This document shows, piece by piece, positions 16,609 through 25,698 of a DNA stretch of 64,000 nt (the first letter of the stretch is position 1; every line of letters starts with the position of its first letter). This stretch comes from Dyadobacter sp. UC 10 (GTDB lineage: Bacteria > Bacteroidota > Bacteroidia > Cytophagales > Spirosomataceae): NCBI RefSeq assembly GCF_008369915.1, contig NZ_VSRN01000001.1:4894501-4958500 (forward strand). Reading direction: 5' to 3'. The notes below the pieces were generated by a model. That model was not told the origin of the DNA, searched no databases, and was given only the letters and a program-made list of their open reading frames with translations. Made by a program: the position numbers and the translations under genes.

Positions 16609-17552
16609 CAGTAACCCTTTTCGTAATCGACAACGTGGAGCATCGGCGCTCCGGTCAGGTATCGCCTGAGATTCTCCTCAAAAATTGACTGCCATTTGAA
16701 AGCCGGACCTTCCAGGCTGCGCCCCACATGCGGACTGACGAGTATCCGCGGCTCGTCCCAAATTTCGTGCGCTGCCGGCAGAGGTTCGTTTTCAAAAACA
16801 TCCAGTGCCGCGCCTGCCAGTTTATTCAATTGAATTTGCCTCAATACCGCATTGTCATCCAAAGTACCGCCGCGACCGATATTTACTACAAATGCATTGA
16901 CAGGCAGCTGTTCCAGTTCACTTTTTCCTACGAAATGATAGGTGCTTTCCGTTTTGGGCAGACAAACGATCAGCGCGTCGGTTTGAGGCAGCTGATTTTT
17001 CCAGTTTTTTGAACCGAAAATCGTGAAACCGTTTTCCTCTGAATCCTCTTCCCGGCTTCTTACTCCTGCTACATTTGCCCCGAATGCATGCAATAACCGC
17101 GCAATTTCCTTTCCCAAACTTCCCCAGCCGATGATCAGGCAATTGCTATTATTTAACGTAGATAGCCGGTGGCGCTGCCAGGAATGTGCTTTTTGTTCGT
17201 CGCGCAGTAAATGTAGTGATCGGAAAAGGCTGAGCAGTAATGCGATGGTATGTTCGGCTAATTCGGTATCATAAACGCCCTTGGCACAGGTAAGGATAAT
17301 GTTTTTTTGTTGCAGGATCTCCTTTTTTGCCAGGATAATATCGACCCCCACAGAATTGGACTGCATCCAGCGAAGCTTTTCAGCAAAAGGCAGGCTTTGA
17401 ATGAAAAAACGATTGCCTAGTACAATCTCGGCATTCCGGATCAGCAATTTTGCTTCCTCTTCGGTTGTCGCCCACCTGATTTCCCGGTCGCCGGCAATTT
17501 CCTTTAATATGGTTAAATGCTCGGGAACCGGCTCGTACATCAGCAGGATCAT
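16608..17552 (-). CDS. D-isomer-specific 2-hydroxyacid dehydrogenase, NAD(P)-binding
   Basis: 314 residues. The Rossmann motif is GWGSLGKEIARLL (about 146-158). The catalytic triad is visible: Arg in VNIGRGGTLDD, Glu in DVFENEPLP, His in LVSPHVGRS. The order fits GhrA/SerA-like enzymes that interconvert a 2-keto acid and a D-2-hydroxy acid. It overlaps the aldolase-like gene by 4 bp and the GT2 gene by one base. In this setting it may reduce or oxidise the product of the adjacent HpcH-like enzyme (inference). Confidence 0.88.
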   Translation of the reverse strand: MILLMYEPVPEHLTILKEIAGDREIRWATTEEEAKLLIRNAEIVLGNRFFIQSLPFAEKLRWMQSNSVGVDIILAKKEILQQKNIILTCAKGVYDTELAEHTIALLLSLFRSLHLLRDEQKAHSWQRHRLSTLNNSNCLIIGWGSLGKEIARLLHAFGANVAGVRSREEDSEENGFTIFGSKNWKNQLPQTDALIVCLPKTESTYHFVGKSELEQLPVNAFVVNIGRGGTLDDNAVLRQIQLNKLAGAALDVFENEPLPAAHEIWDEPRILVSPHVGRSLEGPAFKWQSIFEENLRRYLTGAPMLHVVDYEKGY

Positions 17553-18403
17553 ATGTAGTGCGGATTGGCTGTCCAGCTTCCTACCTGCTCCCGGAAATAC
17601 CTGAAATCCTCTTCTATTTGTTCCGCGGTTCTGAGCAATGCATTATAGTAAGCGGTTTTAATGTGGTGGACCATGTAATCCATGTCCATTGAGAGATGAT
17701 CTTTTAAAAAAGTACGCCGCAAAAAGCTGAAATCGATTCCCAGACGTGCATATTCATTGATCAGGTACTTACTGGCGATTGGCCTGCCATTTGGGGGATA
17801 GGTCACGCCTCCCGCCCCCAGCGAAATGTCGAAATGCCGTCGGACGCTTTCTATGGTACCGTCCATTAGCGGGACAAAAATGTTCCGGCTGTTTTGCTGA
17901 ATATGCAAATCGTTCAATCCGACATAAGCGCGGTTAAGATCCAGTTTGCTCAGCTCTGAAAGACATTCCAGTGACTGGACCGTCTCCACCAGTATATTCA
18001 GTTCAGCCCTTCCGCTGATCAGGTTGTAAGTTTGAACTACCTGCTCCACATCGCAGACCATTGGCAGGAAAATCTCGTCGGCTCCGGCCTGAATTGCCAG
18101 TTCCACCTCCATCGGCGTATGTTCTTTCGAAAAGCCGTTGATCCGGCATATGAGCTGACCGGACGGTACCGCATCCCGAATCCGGCAGAGGTCGTCGTAG
18201 GTATCGTAATTGATCTGGGTGTCAAAATTCTCCTGCCGGAGCTTTTTGCCCTGATTTTCCCAGTCTATGATAATAGCATCTATCCCCGCATTGATCGCTT
18301 TTCGCGCGGTGACAGGATCGGTTGAGAATAGAAAAAGCTGAAATTCCCTGATCGGCAATGTTAGATTCACAAGCTTATCGTTTTCTTCGCGATTACCAGG
18401 CAA
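17549..18403 (-). CDS. HpcH/HpaI-type aldolase/citrate lyase family protein
   Basis: 284 residues. TIM-barrel features of the family are present: IIIDWENQGK at the start of the barrel, CRINGFS (Arg for the carboxylate), DEIFLPMV, the metal ligand Glu in LVETVQSLE and the metal ligand Asp in YVGLNDLHI. The family makes or breaks C-C bonds next to pyruvate or CoA-linked acids. The usual signature is changed in places, so the reaction is not assignable. It overlaps the methyltransferase gene upstream by 37 bp and the dehydrogenase downstream by 4 bp. Confidence 0.7.
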   Translation of the reverse strand: MPGNREENDKLVNLTLPIREFQLFLFSTDPVTARKAINAGIDAIIIDWENQGKKLRQENFDTQINYDTYDDLCRIRDAVPSGQLICRINGFSKEHTPMEVELAIQAGADEIFLPMVCDVEQVVQTYNLISGRAELNILVETVQSLECLSELSKLDLNRAYVGLNDLHIQQNSRNIFVPLMDGTIESVRRHFDISLGAGGVTYPPNGRPIASKYLINEYARLGIDFSFLRRTFLKDHLSMDMDYMVHHIKTAYYNALLRTAEQIEEDFRYFREQVGSWTANPHYI

Positions 18404-19158
18404 CTTGTTCCAAAAGGTATGATATGTTTATTCCTGATCGCACCGATTTCCCAGTGCAGCAGGCTCCGTAAAAAGCGCGACGTCGACGGACTGCCCGCCA
18501 TATGTTCTGATTTCTTCTTTTGAGGGGTATTTACTTTTCGCTTTCCCAGTCTGTTTGGCAAAACGCGCATCAGCCACATCGGCAGCCAGACCAGTGAGAA
18601 AAAGTAGCTTTTATATTGTATTTTAAATCCTGCAAGAGCCAGTTTCCGTTCCAGTTGTTTCAGGTCATATCTCCTGAAATGTCCCAGCTGCTCATCGTTG
18701 TCAGACCATAAGCTCTGAAATGCAGGAACGGTCAGCATGATCAGGCCGTTTTCTTCGAGCAGGGAGTTTATTTGTTTTAAAAAAGCATGATCATCTTCAA
18801 TATGCTCCATGACATCGAAAAAGCCCGCTGCCGGGACTGTACCTGGTGCCTCCGGCAAATAAGCTTCCAATGTGCTGTGAATCGTTTTTTTGATCCCTCT
18901 TTTGATCGCATTGTCGATACCTGCACGATAAGGTTCGAGCAATGTAACTTCGTACCCCGCATTTTGCATGGCCTGCGCAGTAATGCCGTTTCCTCCGCCG
19001 ATATCGTAAAATTGAGCCGGGAAGTCATTGGCCTTCATTGCCTGTACCAGGCATTCGTTTCGGTGCTGGTACCAGAAAGACATATCTTCCATCTCGTAGC
19101 AAACCGAATTGCCATCGTCCGGGTAGGATACGATCCAGTTTTCTCTGTTGCTTTCCAT
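18367..19158 (-). CDS. Class I SAM-dependent methyltransferase
   Basis: 263 residues. SAM-binding motif I is FYDIGGGNGITAQAM, motif II LLEPY, and the acidic motif FFDVMEHIEDDHAFL marks the Methyltransf_11/23 type. The C-terminal third has a hydrophobic, basic stretch (SLVWLPMWLMRVLPNRLGKR) that could sit on the membrane. Its start codon follows the stop of the other methyltransferase with no gap, and its 3' end runs 37 bp into the aldolase-like gene. The substrate is unknown. Confidence 0.85.
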   Translation of the reverse strand: MESNRENWIVSYPDDGNSVCYEMEDMSFWYQHRNECLVQAMKANDFPAQFYDIGGGNGITAQAMQNAGYEVTLLEPYRAGIDNAIKRGIKKTIHSTLEAYLPEAPGTVPAAGFFDVMEHIEDDHAFLKQINSLLEENGLIMLTVPAFQSLWSDNDEQLGHFRRYDLKQLERKLALAGFKIQYKSYFFSLVWLPMWLMRVLPNRLGKRKVNTPQKKKSEHMAGSPSTSRFLRSLLHWEIGAIRNKHIIPFGTSCLVIAKKTISL

Positions 19159-19911
19159 TTACAGCTTGCGTCCAGTGATAATTTGGAAGGGAAGAAACGT
19201 ATTGAGTCCGGGGATCTTTTCCAGTACCGGCTCACTTTTTTGTCCAAGCATTGTATTGGATAGAAATGGGGGGTAAAATCCGAAACGTTTGATTTTCAGA
19301 TCTGTCCAGCCCGCGTAGGTCATTGCATTGAACAATTTGCTTTTGGTCATGTCCGCGACACCTTTATCGCCTTCCCAAGACATGCCGGGCGTAAATGCGA
19401 TTTGCGCGTAATACAGCGGATTGTACGCATTGGGTTCGAGAAAAACGATTTTCGCACCCGGCTTAGCGATCCGGTACATCGCCTGAAAACAAGCCGCCAG
19501 ATTGTGAAAATGATGTAATGCCATGAAACCCATCACCACATCAAACTGCTCGGTCAGCTCTTCCGGGGCATCGAGAATATCGGCTGCGTGCAGCTTGACC
19601 GGGAATTTGTTGTCGTTGTGGATCAGCAGCTGCTGCAACAGGAAAGGGGAGAGGTCAAGGCCTTCGACCTTGTAACCCTGGGCAAGGAAGTTGAGCGTGT
19701 ATTTGCCCATACCGCAAGCCACATCGATAATCCTGTCTGTTTTTTTGATTCCTCCAAAGTCGATCACTTCCCTCACGTGGCGCCTCACATAAGGCGAATA
19801 AACAGGGATCATGGTCTTTTTGATCTTGTGACCAAAGTAATCGAGCTGCTGGTTGTTATGGAACTTGATGTTAGATACAACTATACTCATATCCAGTCCG
19901 TTGAGATTCAC
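19159..19911 (-). CDS. Class I SAM-dependent methyltransferase, first gene of the operon
   Basis: 250 residues; M8 is an alternative start. Motif I is DRIIDVACGMGKYTLNFL, motif II VEGLDLS, and FDVVMGFMALHHFHNL fits the family. The tail is hydrophobic and rich in Phe and Pro (GFYPPFLSNTMLG). It is not closely similar to the neighbouring methyltransferase, so the two probably modify different positions or substrates. It begins a run of five genes with overlapping or abutting ends, 101 bp downstream of the membrane-protein gene. Confidence 0.85.
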   Translation of the reverse strand: MNLNGLDMSIVVSNIKFHNNQQLDYFGHKIKKTMIPVYSPYVRRHVREVIDFGGIKKTDRIIDVACGMGKYTLNFLAQGYKVEGLDLSPFLLQQLLIHNDNKFPVKLHAADILDAPEELTEQFDVVMGFMALHHFHNLAACFQAMYRIAKPGAKIVFLEPNAYNPLYYAQIAFTPGMSWEGDKGVADMTKSKLFNAMTYAGWTDLKIKRFGFYPPFLSNTMLGQKSEPVLEKIPGLNTFLPFQIITGRKL

Positions 19912-20012
19912 GATGCCTGAATATAGAATAAAAAGATAGTTGGAACAACTTTGCCTACGTCAAATTACTTTTTGCACCTCAAAATAATTAGTGAAAGGTA
20001 AATAACATTTAT

Positions 20013-21701
20013 TCAACGAACCTTGTACAATATTACCTTCCAGATTTTCGACTCAAAAGTCGCTACTTCCTGTAAACCCGATTTTTCAGGGTCTGAAATG
20101 GTTTCCGCCGACAAAATGTAGGAGCAGGATAATGCTTTAAGGGCCACCGGCGAGAGGGTTATGTCCCTGGTTCCGGGCGTTTTATACTTTGTCATCTGGG
20201 TGTCAAAAAAGCCGGTTCCCTGGTCGTAAACAATGATACACTGACTGCCCCAATAGTCAAAAAAACCCTTGTTAACCTCGTTCTTTTCCAGCTCGGTAGC
20301 GATGATTTTACGAAAAGCATGCTTGTAAGTCAGCGGATAGTTGCTCGAATACCCATCGATCGTCCGGAAACCGTTGTATTGCGGAATGGCCGGCGGGATA
20401 CCGATGGAGGCTACACGATAGCTGTCCGAAGGTTGAGGAATGTATGATTTGATCCGGGCAAACATCTCCTCCGCATAATAATCCTCGTACCTGAAAATGT
20501 AGTGGTAGGGTTGTATTCTAACTATTTTACTAAAAAACGTGGCGTAATATCCTGGCTGATAGGCAAAACAAACGATTAATTGTAATGCACAAACCCAGGT
20601 AACCAGTCGCTTTCTGAAAGGGACCGGGACCAATAAAATTGCCTGGGCCGTAGCGACGTGCCAAAGTAGCTGCAGGAAAATATGAAAGCGCTCCAGACTA
20701 TACATCCGCAGCAGGTCCGATTGGTTCCGGAGATTCACGACCGGCTCCCACTGCAACGCTCCGATATAAACGCAGATCAGGGAGATCACCGTCAGCGTCA
20801 GAAACAGGGGGATAGGCAGTTTTTTATTTTTGACTAAAAAGAAACAAAACGTGAGCAGCGTGAAGGGGAGCAGGACAAAGCTGTGCAGGGAAAGCGCAAC
20901 GTCTATATTTCCTAATAAAAAATACCTGGCCGCTACGATCATGCAAGTCGTGACCGGCGTAGAAAACCGGCGCATTTCCATGCGGTGCGACTCAAAACCC
21001 GAGCCGCCGAGGATGTTCTCTATCAGATCAATTTTGGTTGCGGAGAAAACCACGAGCAGCACTATCAATGCAGTGACCAGCCGGGAAACAGGGCGTTTTT
21101 TATATTTGTCATACAAGATCAGCAAGCCAAGACCGAACAGAATAAACACCCCGGCCGACTGAAAATTGGAAGTAAAAGGGAAGAAAGCGACGATCAGCCA
21201 GTTCCACGAGTTGCGCTCCTGCTTTCTGATATTCAGGATCGCGTATAGCAGCAGCGGCTGGCCGGCGATACTGAAAACCCACGTTTGCAAAAAAGGCGTG
21301 AATGCAAAGGACAATGCTAAAAAGCCAGCAGAAATGCGGTCCATACCCAAATGCTTGCGCGAAAGCAACCACATGCCGGTCAATGCAACGAAGCTGATCA
21401 GCCATGTTAAAATCTGATAAGCATTGAAAGTGGGCAGAATCAGGTTCAGCCAGTAATAAATATTGTAAGTGCTGACGAGCGTGAACTTGGGCACGCCGCC
21501 CATGAAAGGCGTTATGATAGAAAATGGAGGAGCCCAGGCATAACCGCCCTGCGTAACGATCCGGTACCAGGTAACGTACGAATCGAGGGAGTCGAAGGCA
21601 TTGTAATAGGCTTTTTTACCAAACAGAATGGTAGGTAAATGATAAAGGCAAAAGATCAGCAGTACCCATAAAAACTGGAATTGCCGACCTTTTGCCTTCA
21701 T
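20013..21701 (-). CDS. Polytopic membrane protein, YkoS/DUF6044-like
   Basis: 562 residues with about ten hydrophobic segments in the first 400 residues and a soluble C-terminal part (about 410-562). The first loop, FDSLDSYVTWYRI, and the GT-C-like layout recall the DUF6044 family (Bacillus YkoS), whose gene neighbours often include a bactoprenol-type GT2. That identification is from memory and tentative. A role in polysaccharide or lipid-linked sugar handling would fit the GT2 and methyltransferase genes downstream. It starts 9 bp after the lepA stop. Confidence 0.55.
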   Translation of the reverse strand: MKAKGRQFQFLWVLLIFCLYHLPTILFGKKAYYNAFDSLDSYVTWYRIVTQGGYAWAPPFSIITPFMGGVPKFTLVSTYNIYYWLNLILPTFNAYQILTWLISFVALTGMWLLSRKHLGMDRISAGFLALSFAFTPFLQTWVFSIAGQPLLLYAILNIRKQERNSWNWLIVAFFPFTSNFQSAGVFILFGLGLLILYDKYKKRPVSRLVTALIVLLVVFSATKIDLIENILGGSGFESHRMEMRRFSTPVTTCMIVAARYFLLGNIDVALSLHSFVLLPFTLLTFCFFLVKNKKLPIPLFLTLTVISLICVYIGALQWEPVVNLRNQSDLLRMYSLERFHIFLQLLWHVATAQAILLVPVPFRKRLVTWVCALQLIVCFAYQPGYYATFFSKIVRIQPYHYIFRYEDYYAEEMFARIKSYIPQPSDSYRVASIGIPPAIPQYNGFRTIDGYSSNYPLTYKHAFRKIIATELEKNEVNKGFFDYWGSQCIIVYDQGTGFFDTQMTKYKTPGTRDITLSPVALKALSCSYILSAETISDPEKSGLQEVATFESKIWKVILYKVR

Positions 21702-21710
21702 TTTCTTGCA

Positions 21711-23498
21711 TTAATTTATTTTCAAAACCGCCATGAATGCTTCCTGCGGAATCTCCACATTTCCAACCTGACGCATTCTCTTTTTACCCTTTTTCTGTTT
21801 TTCCAGCAGTTTACGTTTACGGGAAATATCACCACCGTAACATTTCGCCAAAACGTCTTTCCGCATTGCTTTCACGGTTTCGCGGGCAATAATCTTTTGA
21901 CCGATCGCGGCCTGGATCGCAATTTCGAACATTTGCCGAGGGATTAGCTCCCGCAGTTTTTCGCAGAGCTTTTTACCCCATTCGTAAGATTTCGACCGGT
22001 GTACAATCGCTGAAAGTGCATCCACCGGCTCGCCATTTAACATGACGTCCAGCTTCACCATATCCGACTCCTGGTAACCCGCCAGTTCGTAATCAAGCGA
22101 GGCATAACCGCGTGAAATGGTTTTCAATTTATCAAAAAAGTCGAAAACAACTTCCGCCAGCGGGATCAGGAATTGCAGCTCCACGCGCTCGGAAGTCAGA
22201 TAAACCTGGTTTTTCAGGATACCCCTTTTGTCCATACAAAGGTTGAGGATCGGCCCAATGTAGTCTGCCTTCGTAATGATCTGCGCGTTAATATAAGGTT
22301 CTTCAATGGTCTTGATAAAATTAGGCTCAGGCATTTCGGAAGGTGCGCTGATGTTGAGCAGCTTGTCTTTGGTTGTCAAAACGCGGAACTGCACGGAAGG
22401 GACGGTAGTGATTACCGTCATATCAAACTCCCTTTCAAGCCTTTCCTGCACGATTTCCATGTGCAGCATACCCAGGAAGCCGCAACGGAAGCCGAAGCCG
22501 AGGGCGGCCGAAGTTTCAGGTTCCCAAACCAGCGCCGCATCGTTCAGCTGCAACTTTTCCATTGCCTCGCGCAGCTCTTCGAATTCGCTGGTATCTACCG
22601 GGTAAATACCTGCAAAAACCATCGGTTTTACTTCTGAGAAACCGACTATCGCTTCTTTCGCCGGGCGGTCGATGTGCGTGAAAGTATCGCCTACTTTTAC
22701 TTCTTTGGCTACTTTGATGCCCGAAATCAGGTAACCCACGTCGCCGCATTCCACTACTTGCTTGGGGATTTGCGCGAGTCCGAGCGTGCCGATTTCATCA
22801 GCAATATATTCTTTGCCAGTCGCCATAAACTTGACGCGGTCGCCTTTTCTGATCGTACCGTTTTTAACCCGGAAAATAACTTCAATACCGCGGTAAGAGT
22901 TGAATACGGAGTCAAAAATCAAGGCTTGCAGTGGTGCCTTCGGATCGCCGACGGGAGCTGGAATACGTTCAATAATTGCATTTAAAATCTCCTCAATCCC
23001 GATTCCTTCCTTGCCGCTGGCGGGGATAATGTCTTCGCGGTTACAATCGAGCAAATCCACCATTTCGTCCTTAATTTCCTCTGGCATCGCGCCGGGCAGG
23101 TCGATTTTATTCAGTACCGGAATAATTACCAGATCGTGGTTAATCGCCAGGTAAAGGTTCGAAATCGTCTGGGCTTCTGTGCCTTGTGAGGCGTCGACCA
23201 GGAGCAATGCGCCTTCGCAGGCGGCGATCGAGCGGGAAACTTCGTAAGAAAAATCGACGTGGCCGGGCGTATCGATCAGGTTAAGAATGTATTCTTCTCC
23301 TTTATAAAGATAGTTCATCTGGATCGCGTGGCTCTTGATCGTGATGCCTCGCTCACGTTCCAGGTCCATATTGTCCAGTAGCTGCGCCTGCATTTCGCGC
23401 TTCGTTACGGTTTTGGTAAATTCCAAAAGGCGGTCGGCCAGTGTACTTTTGCCGTGGTCAATATGGGCAATAATGCAAAAATTACGGATTTTCTTCAT
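21711..23498 (-). CDS. lepA: Elongation factor 4 (LepA), ribosome back-translocating GTPase
   Basis: 595 residues from the ATG at 23498 (MKKIRNFCIIAHIDHG); the open frame extends 17 codons farther but without family similarity. G1 is AHIDHGKST, the effector region RERGITIKSHA, G3 DTPGHVDF, G4 NKIDLP. Domains II-V follow, and the LepA-specific C-terminal domain ends in KRMRQVGNVEIPQEAFMAVL. LepA acts on stalled or mispositioned ribosomes. The membrane-protein gene follows after 9 bp and is probably cotranscribed. Confidence 0.97.
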   Translation of the reverse strand: MKKIRNFCIIAHIDHGKSTLADRLLEFTKTVTKREMQAQLLDNMDLERERGITIKSHAIQMNYLYKGEEYILNLIDTPGHVDFSYEVSRSIAACEGALLLVDASQGTEAQTISNLYLAINHDLVIIPVLNKIDLPGAMPEEIKDEMVDLLDCNREDIIPASGKEGIGIEEILNAIIERIPAPVGDPKAPLQALIFDSVFNSYRGIEVIFRVKNGTIRKGDRVKFMATGKEYIADEIGTLGLAQIPKQVVECGDVGYLISGIKVAKEVKVGDTFTHIDRPAKEAIVGFSEVKPMVFAGIYPVDTSEFEELREAMEKLQLNDAALVWEPETSAALGFGFRCGFLGMLHMEIVQERLEREFDMTVITTVPSVQFRVLTTKDKLLNISAPSEMPEPNFIKTIEEPYINAQIITKADYIGPILNLCMDKRGILKNQVYLTSERVELQFLIPLAEVVFDFFDKLKTISRGYASLDYELAGYQESDMVKLDVMLNGEPVDALSAIVHRSKSYEWGKKLCEKLRELIPRQMFEIAIQAAIGQKIIARETVKAMRKDVLAKCYGGDISRKRKLLEKQKKGKKRMRQVGNVEIPQEAFMAVLKIN

Positions 23499-23682
23499 GA
23501 AAATAGCTACTATTCCAATGCTTTGAAGTTCAATTTGGGCGCAAAGCAATCACAAAATTACAAGGGTAATTAATATTTCAACCCCTTTTCTCAGCGAACT
23601 TGAAAGTAATGCGGCAGTTATGGGAAATTCGACAGCATTGGGGGAATCGTGATGGTCGGTCAGAGAAGAGGTTCATTAAATA

Positions 23683-23698
23683 TTAATCATTTGATTAA
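23683..23698. promoter_or_regulatory. TetR operator 1 (before tetR)
   Basis: TTAATCA-TT-TGATTAA, a perfect palindrome with 7-bp arms. It ends 4 bp before the TTTG of the tetR promoter. The identical sequence in the other orientation lies before the efflux operon at 24377-24392. Confidence 0.8.
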
Positions 23699-23702
23699 AA
23701 AA

Positions 23703-23734
23703 TTTGGTTAAATCAGATTCCGGGTTTAGTTTTG
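23703..23734 (+). promoter_or_regulatory. Promoter of tetR, Bacteroidota type
   Basis: TTTG at 23703-23706 and TAGTTTTG (exact TANNTTTG) at 23727-23734, spaced by 20 bp. The start codon is 22 bp downstream. The palindromic operator abuts the upstream element. Confidence 0.65.
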
Positions 23735-23756
23735 TTGTATTCAAAGTAAAAATGGC

Positions 23757-24359
23757 ATGGCGAAGGCGGAACTGGATCTCACGACCGAGCAGAAAATCAA
23801 AGAAGCGGCAGTAAAGGTGTTTACCCAAAAAGGTTATGGAAACGCACGTACCAGGGATATTGCGGAAGAGTCGGGGATTAATCTGGCGCTACTGAACTAT
23901 TATTTCAGGAGCAAGGAAAAGTTGTTTCAGATCGTCATGGCGGAGCGTATAGATAAGCTTTTCAGCGTATTGGCGCCTGTTTTGAACGATTCTTCTACCA
24001 CTTTGGAACAGAAGTTGGAAAAGGTTACGGACAACTATATATCCATGCTCATCGAGCATCCCGACCTGCCGATATTTGTATTGAGCGAGATCAGGAACAA
24101 TCCCGAGCAGCTTGCGAACCGTTTTCAGGCCAAGAAATTGCTGACTGAGTCGGTTTTTATCAAACAGATTGCAGAACGGCGAAGTGATATCAGCCCATTC
24201 CACTTTTTGATGAACCTGCTGGGAATGACCCTTTTCCCATTTCTGGCAAAACCTATTTTGCAGCCAATCGCGGGTAGCGAAGGAAACTACATTGCACTGT
24301 TGGAGCAGCGGAAGAAACTGATCCCGAAATGGATCAGACTGATGCTCGACGAAACCTGA
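23757..24359 (+). CDS. TetR/AcrR-family transcriptional repressor of the efflux operon
   Basis: 200 residues. The N-terminal helix-turn-helix is plain (KIKEAAVKVFTQKGYGNART, then DIAEESGINLALLNYYFRSK). The C-terminal ligand-binding half (about 60-200) has no recognisable ligand signature. In E. coli the TetR protein CecR (YbiH) controls the related ybhGFSR genes, so the pairing of regulator and transporter is conserved. The same 16-bp palindrome lies before this gene and between it and tolC, so it very likely represses itself and the transporter, with release by a compound the pump exports (inference). Confidence 0.92.
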   Translation: MAKAELDLTTEQKIKEAAVKVFTQKGYGNARTRDIAEESGINLALLNYYFRSKEKLFQIVMAERIDKLFSVLAPVLNDSSTTLEQKLEKVTDNYISMLIEHPDLPIFVLSEIRNNPEQLANRFQAKKLLTESVFIKQIAERRSDISPFHFLMNLLGMTLFPFLAKPILQPIAGSEGNYIALLEQRKKLIPKWIRLMLDET

Positions 24360-24376
24360 TTTTTTTTGCCCTTTCA

Positions 24377-24392
24377 TTAATCAAATGATTAA
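24377..24392. promoter_or_regulatory. TetR operator 2 (before the efflux operon)
   Basis: TTAATCA-AA-TGATTAA, exactly the reverse complement of operator 1. It lies 18 bp before the tolC-like start codon and 17 bp after the tetR stop. Confidence 0.8.
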
Positions 24393-24410
24393 ATAAAATG
24401 AGTAAACAAA

Positions 24411-25697
24411 ATGATTAAACTAATCAAAATCTTAGCATGTCAGCTGATTTTCTGGTGGTTATTACCTCCCGCCAGGGCGCAGGATCAGATTCTGACGATA
24501 GAGGAAGCTTACAAGCTGGCGCGGCAAAATTACCCGATGATCAAACAGCGCGACCTGATCGCGGCAAGCAGGGAATTTTCAGTCGAGAATGCCAAAAAGG
24601 GATATCTGCCGCAATTTAGCATTCAGGGACAGGCAACCTATCAGTCCGAGGTGACGGAGTTCAGGTTGCCGGTGTCGATCCCTGGCGTTGAATTTCCGAA
24701 GATCAGCAAGGATCAATATAAGCTCTATGGTGAGGCGAACCAGGTAGTTTACGATGGAGGTAACGTGAAAACGCACGTAAAAGCGCAGGAAGCCAGTGCT
24801 TTGGTCGAAGAGCAAAAACTGGAAGTGGAGCTGTATAAGCTGAACGAGCGGGTTAACCAGCTGTTTTTTGGGGTATTGATCGCGGATGCGCAATTGGAGC
24901 AAAGCGATATGCTGAAAAGGGATATTCAGCTGGGTATCAATAAGGTGGAAGCTCAGATCACGAATGGTACTGCATTGAAAAGCAATGCCAATATCCTGAA
25001 AGCGGAATTGTTAAAAGCGCAGCAACGCGATATCGAGCTGAAAACGAGCCGAAAAGCGTATCTGGATATGCTCAGTATGCTGCTCAACCAGCAGCTGGGC
25101 GAGGCGGTAACTTTGGTAAAACCTGGATTTTTAAAACCTGAAACTGGTATAGATCGCCCAGAGCTGACCTTATACACGGTTCAAAACCAGAGCCTTGCAG
25201 TTCAGGAGCAATTGATATCGGTTAAGAACAGGCCGAGGCTTAATCTGTTTTTTCAGGGAGGTTTTGGAAGGCCGGCGCTGAATATCCTGAACAACAGTTT
25301 TGATCCCTATTACATTACCGGAGCGCGGCTGAGCTGGTCGCTGTCAGGACTTTACACGGCGAAAAATGAGCGGAAACTGATCGGTAATAACAGGCAGGCT
25401 ATTCAGTTACAACGCGAGACATTTTTGTTTAATACCAGTCTAAGTGCCCGCCAGCAAAATGCCGAACTGGAAAGATTTGAGCAACTACTGGCAACCGACG
25501 ACGAGATTATCGCACTGCGCGAGCGTATCAAAGCTGCTTCGGCCGCGCAGCTGGAAAATGGGATTATCAATAGCAGCGACTATCTGCGCGAAGTGAATGC
25601 AGAAGATCAGTCGCGGCAGGCAAAGATCCTGCATGAAATCCAGCTGCTGGTGTCAGCGTACAACCTTCAAACCACATTAGGAAAACCGATCGAATAG
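24411..25697 (+). CDS. TolC-family outer-membrane efflux protein
   Basis: 428 residues. A signal peptide (MIKLIKILACQLIFWWLLPP then ARAQ) precedes two outer-membrane-efflux repeats. The long helical segments typical of the TolC barrel/tunnel are visible (EEQKLEVELYKLNERVNQLF; LRERIKAASAAQLENGIINS). It gives the export channel across the outer membrane for the ABC pump encoded next, as TolC does for YbhFSR in E. coli. The ATG at 24411 lies within a second, weaker inverted repeat, TGATTA-AAC-TAATCA. The adaptor gene starts 2 bp after the stop. Confidence 0.92.
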   Translation: MIKLIKILACQLIFWWLLPPARAQDQILTIEEAYKLARQNYPMIKQRDLIAASREFSVENAKKGYLPQFSIQGQATYQSEVTEFRLPVSIPGVEFPKISKDQYKLYGEANQVVYDGGNVKTHVKAQEASALVEEQKLEVELYKLNERVNQLFFGVLIADAQLEQSDMLKRDIQLGINKVEAQITNGTALKSNANILKAELLKAQQRDIELKTSRKAYLDMLSMLLNQQLGEAVTLVKPGFLKPETGIDRPELTLYTVQNQSLAVQEQLISVKNRPRLNLFFQGGFGRPALNILNNSFDPYYITGARLSWSLSGLYTAKNERKLIGNNRQAIQLQRETFLFNTSLSARQQNAELERFEQLLATDDEIIALRERIKAASAAQLENGIINSSDYLREVNAEDQSRQAKILHEIQLLVSAYNLQTTLGKPIE

Positions 25698-25698
25698 C

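Noticed and set aside
24398..24418. Six-codon open frame (MSKQND) overlapping the tolC start
   Set aside because: Too short to judge and more easily explained by the AT-rich operator region. A leader-peptide role has no support.
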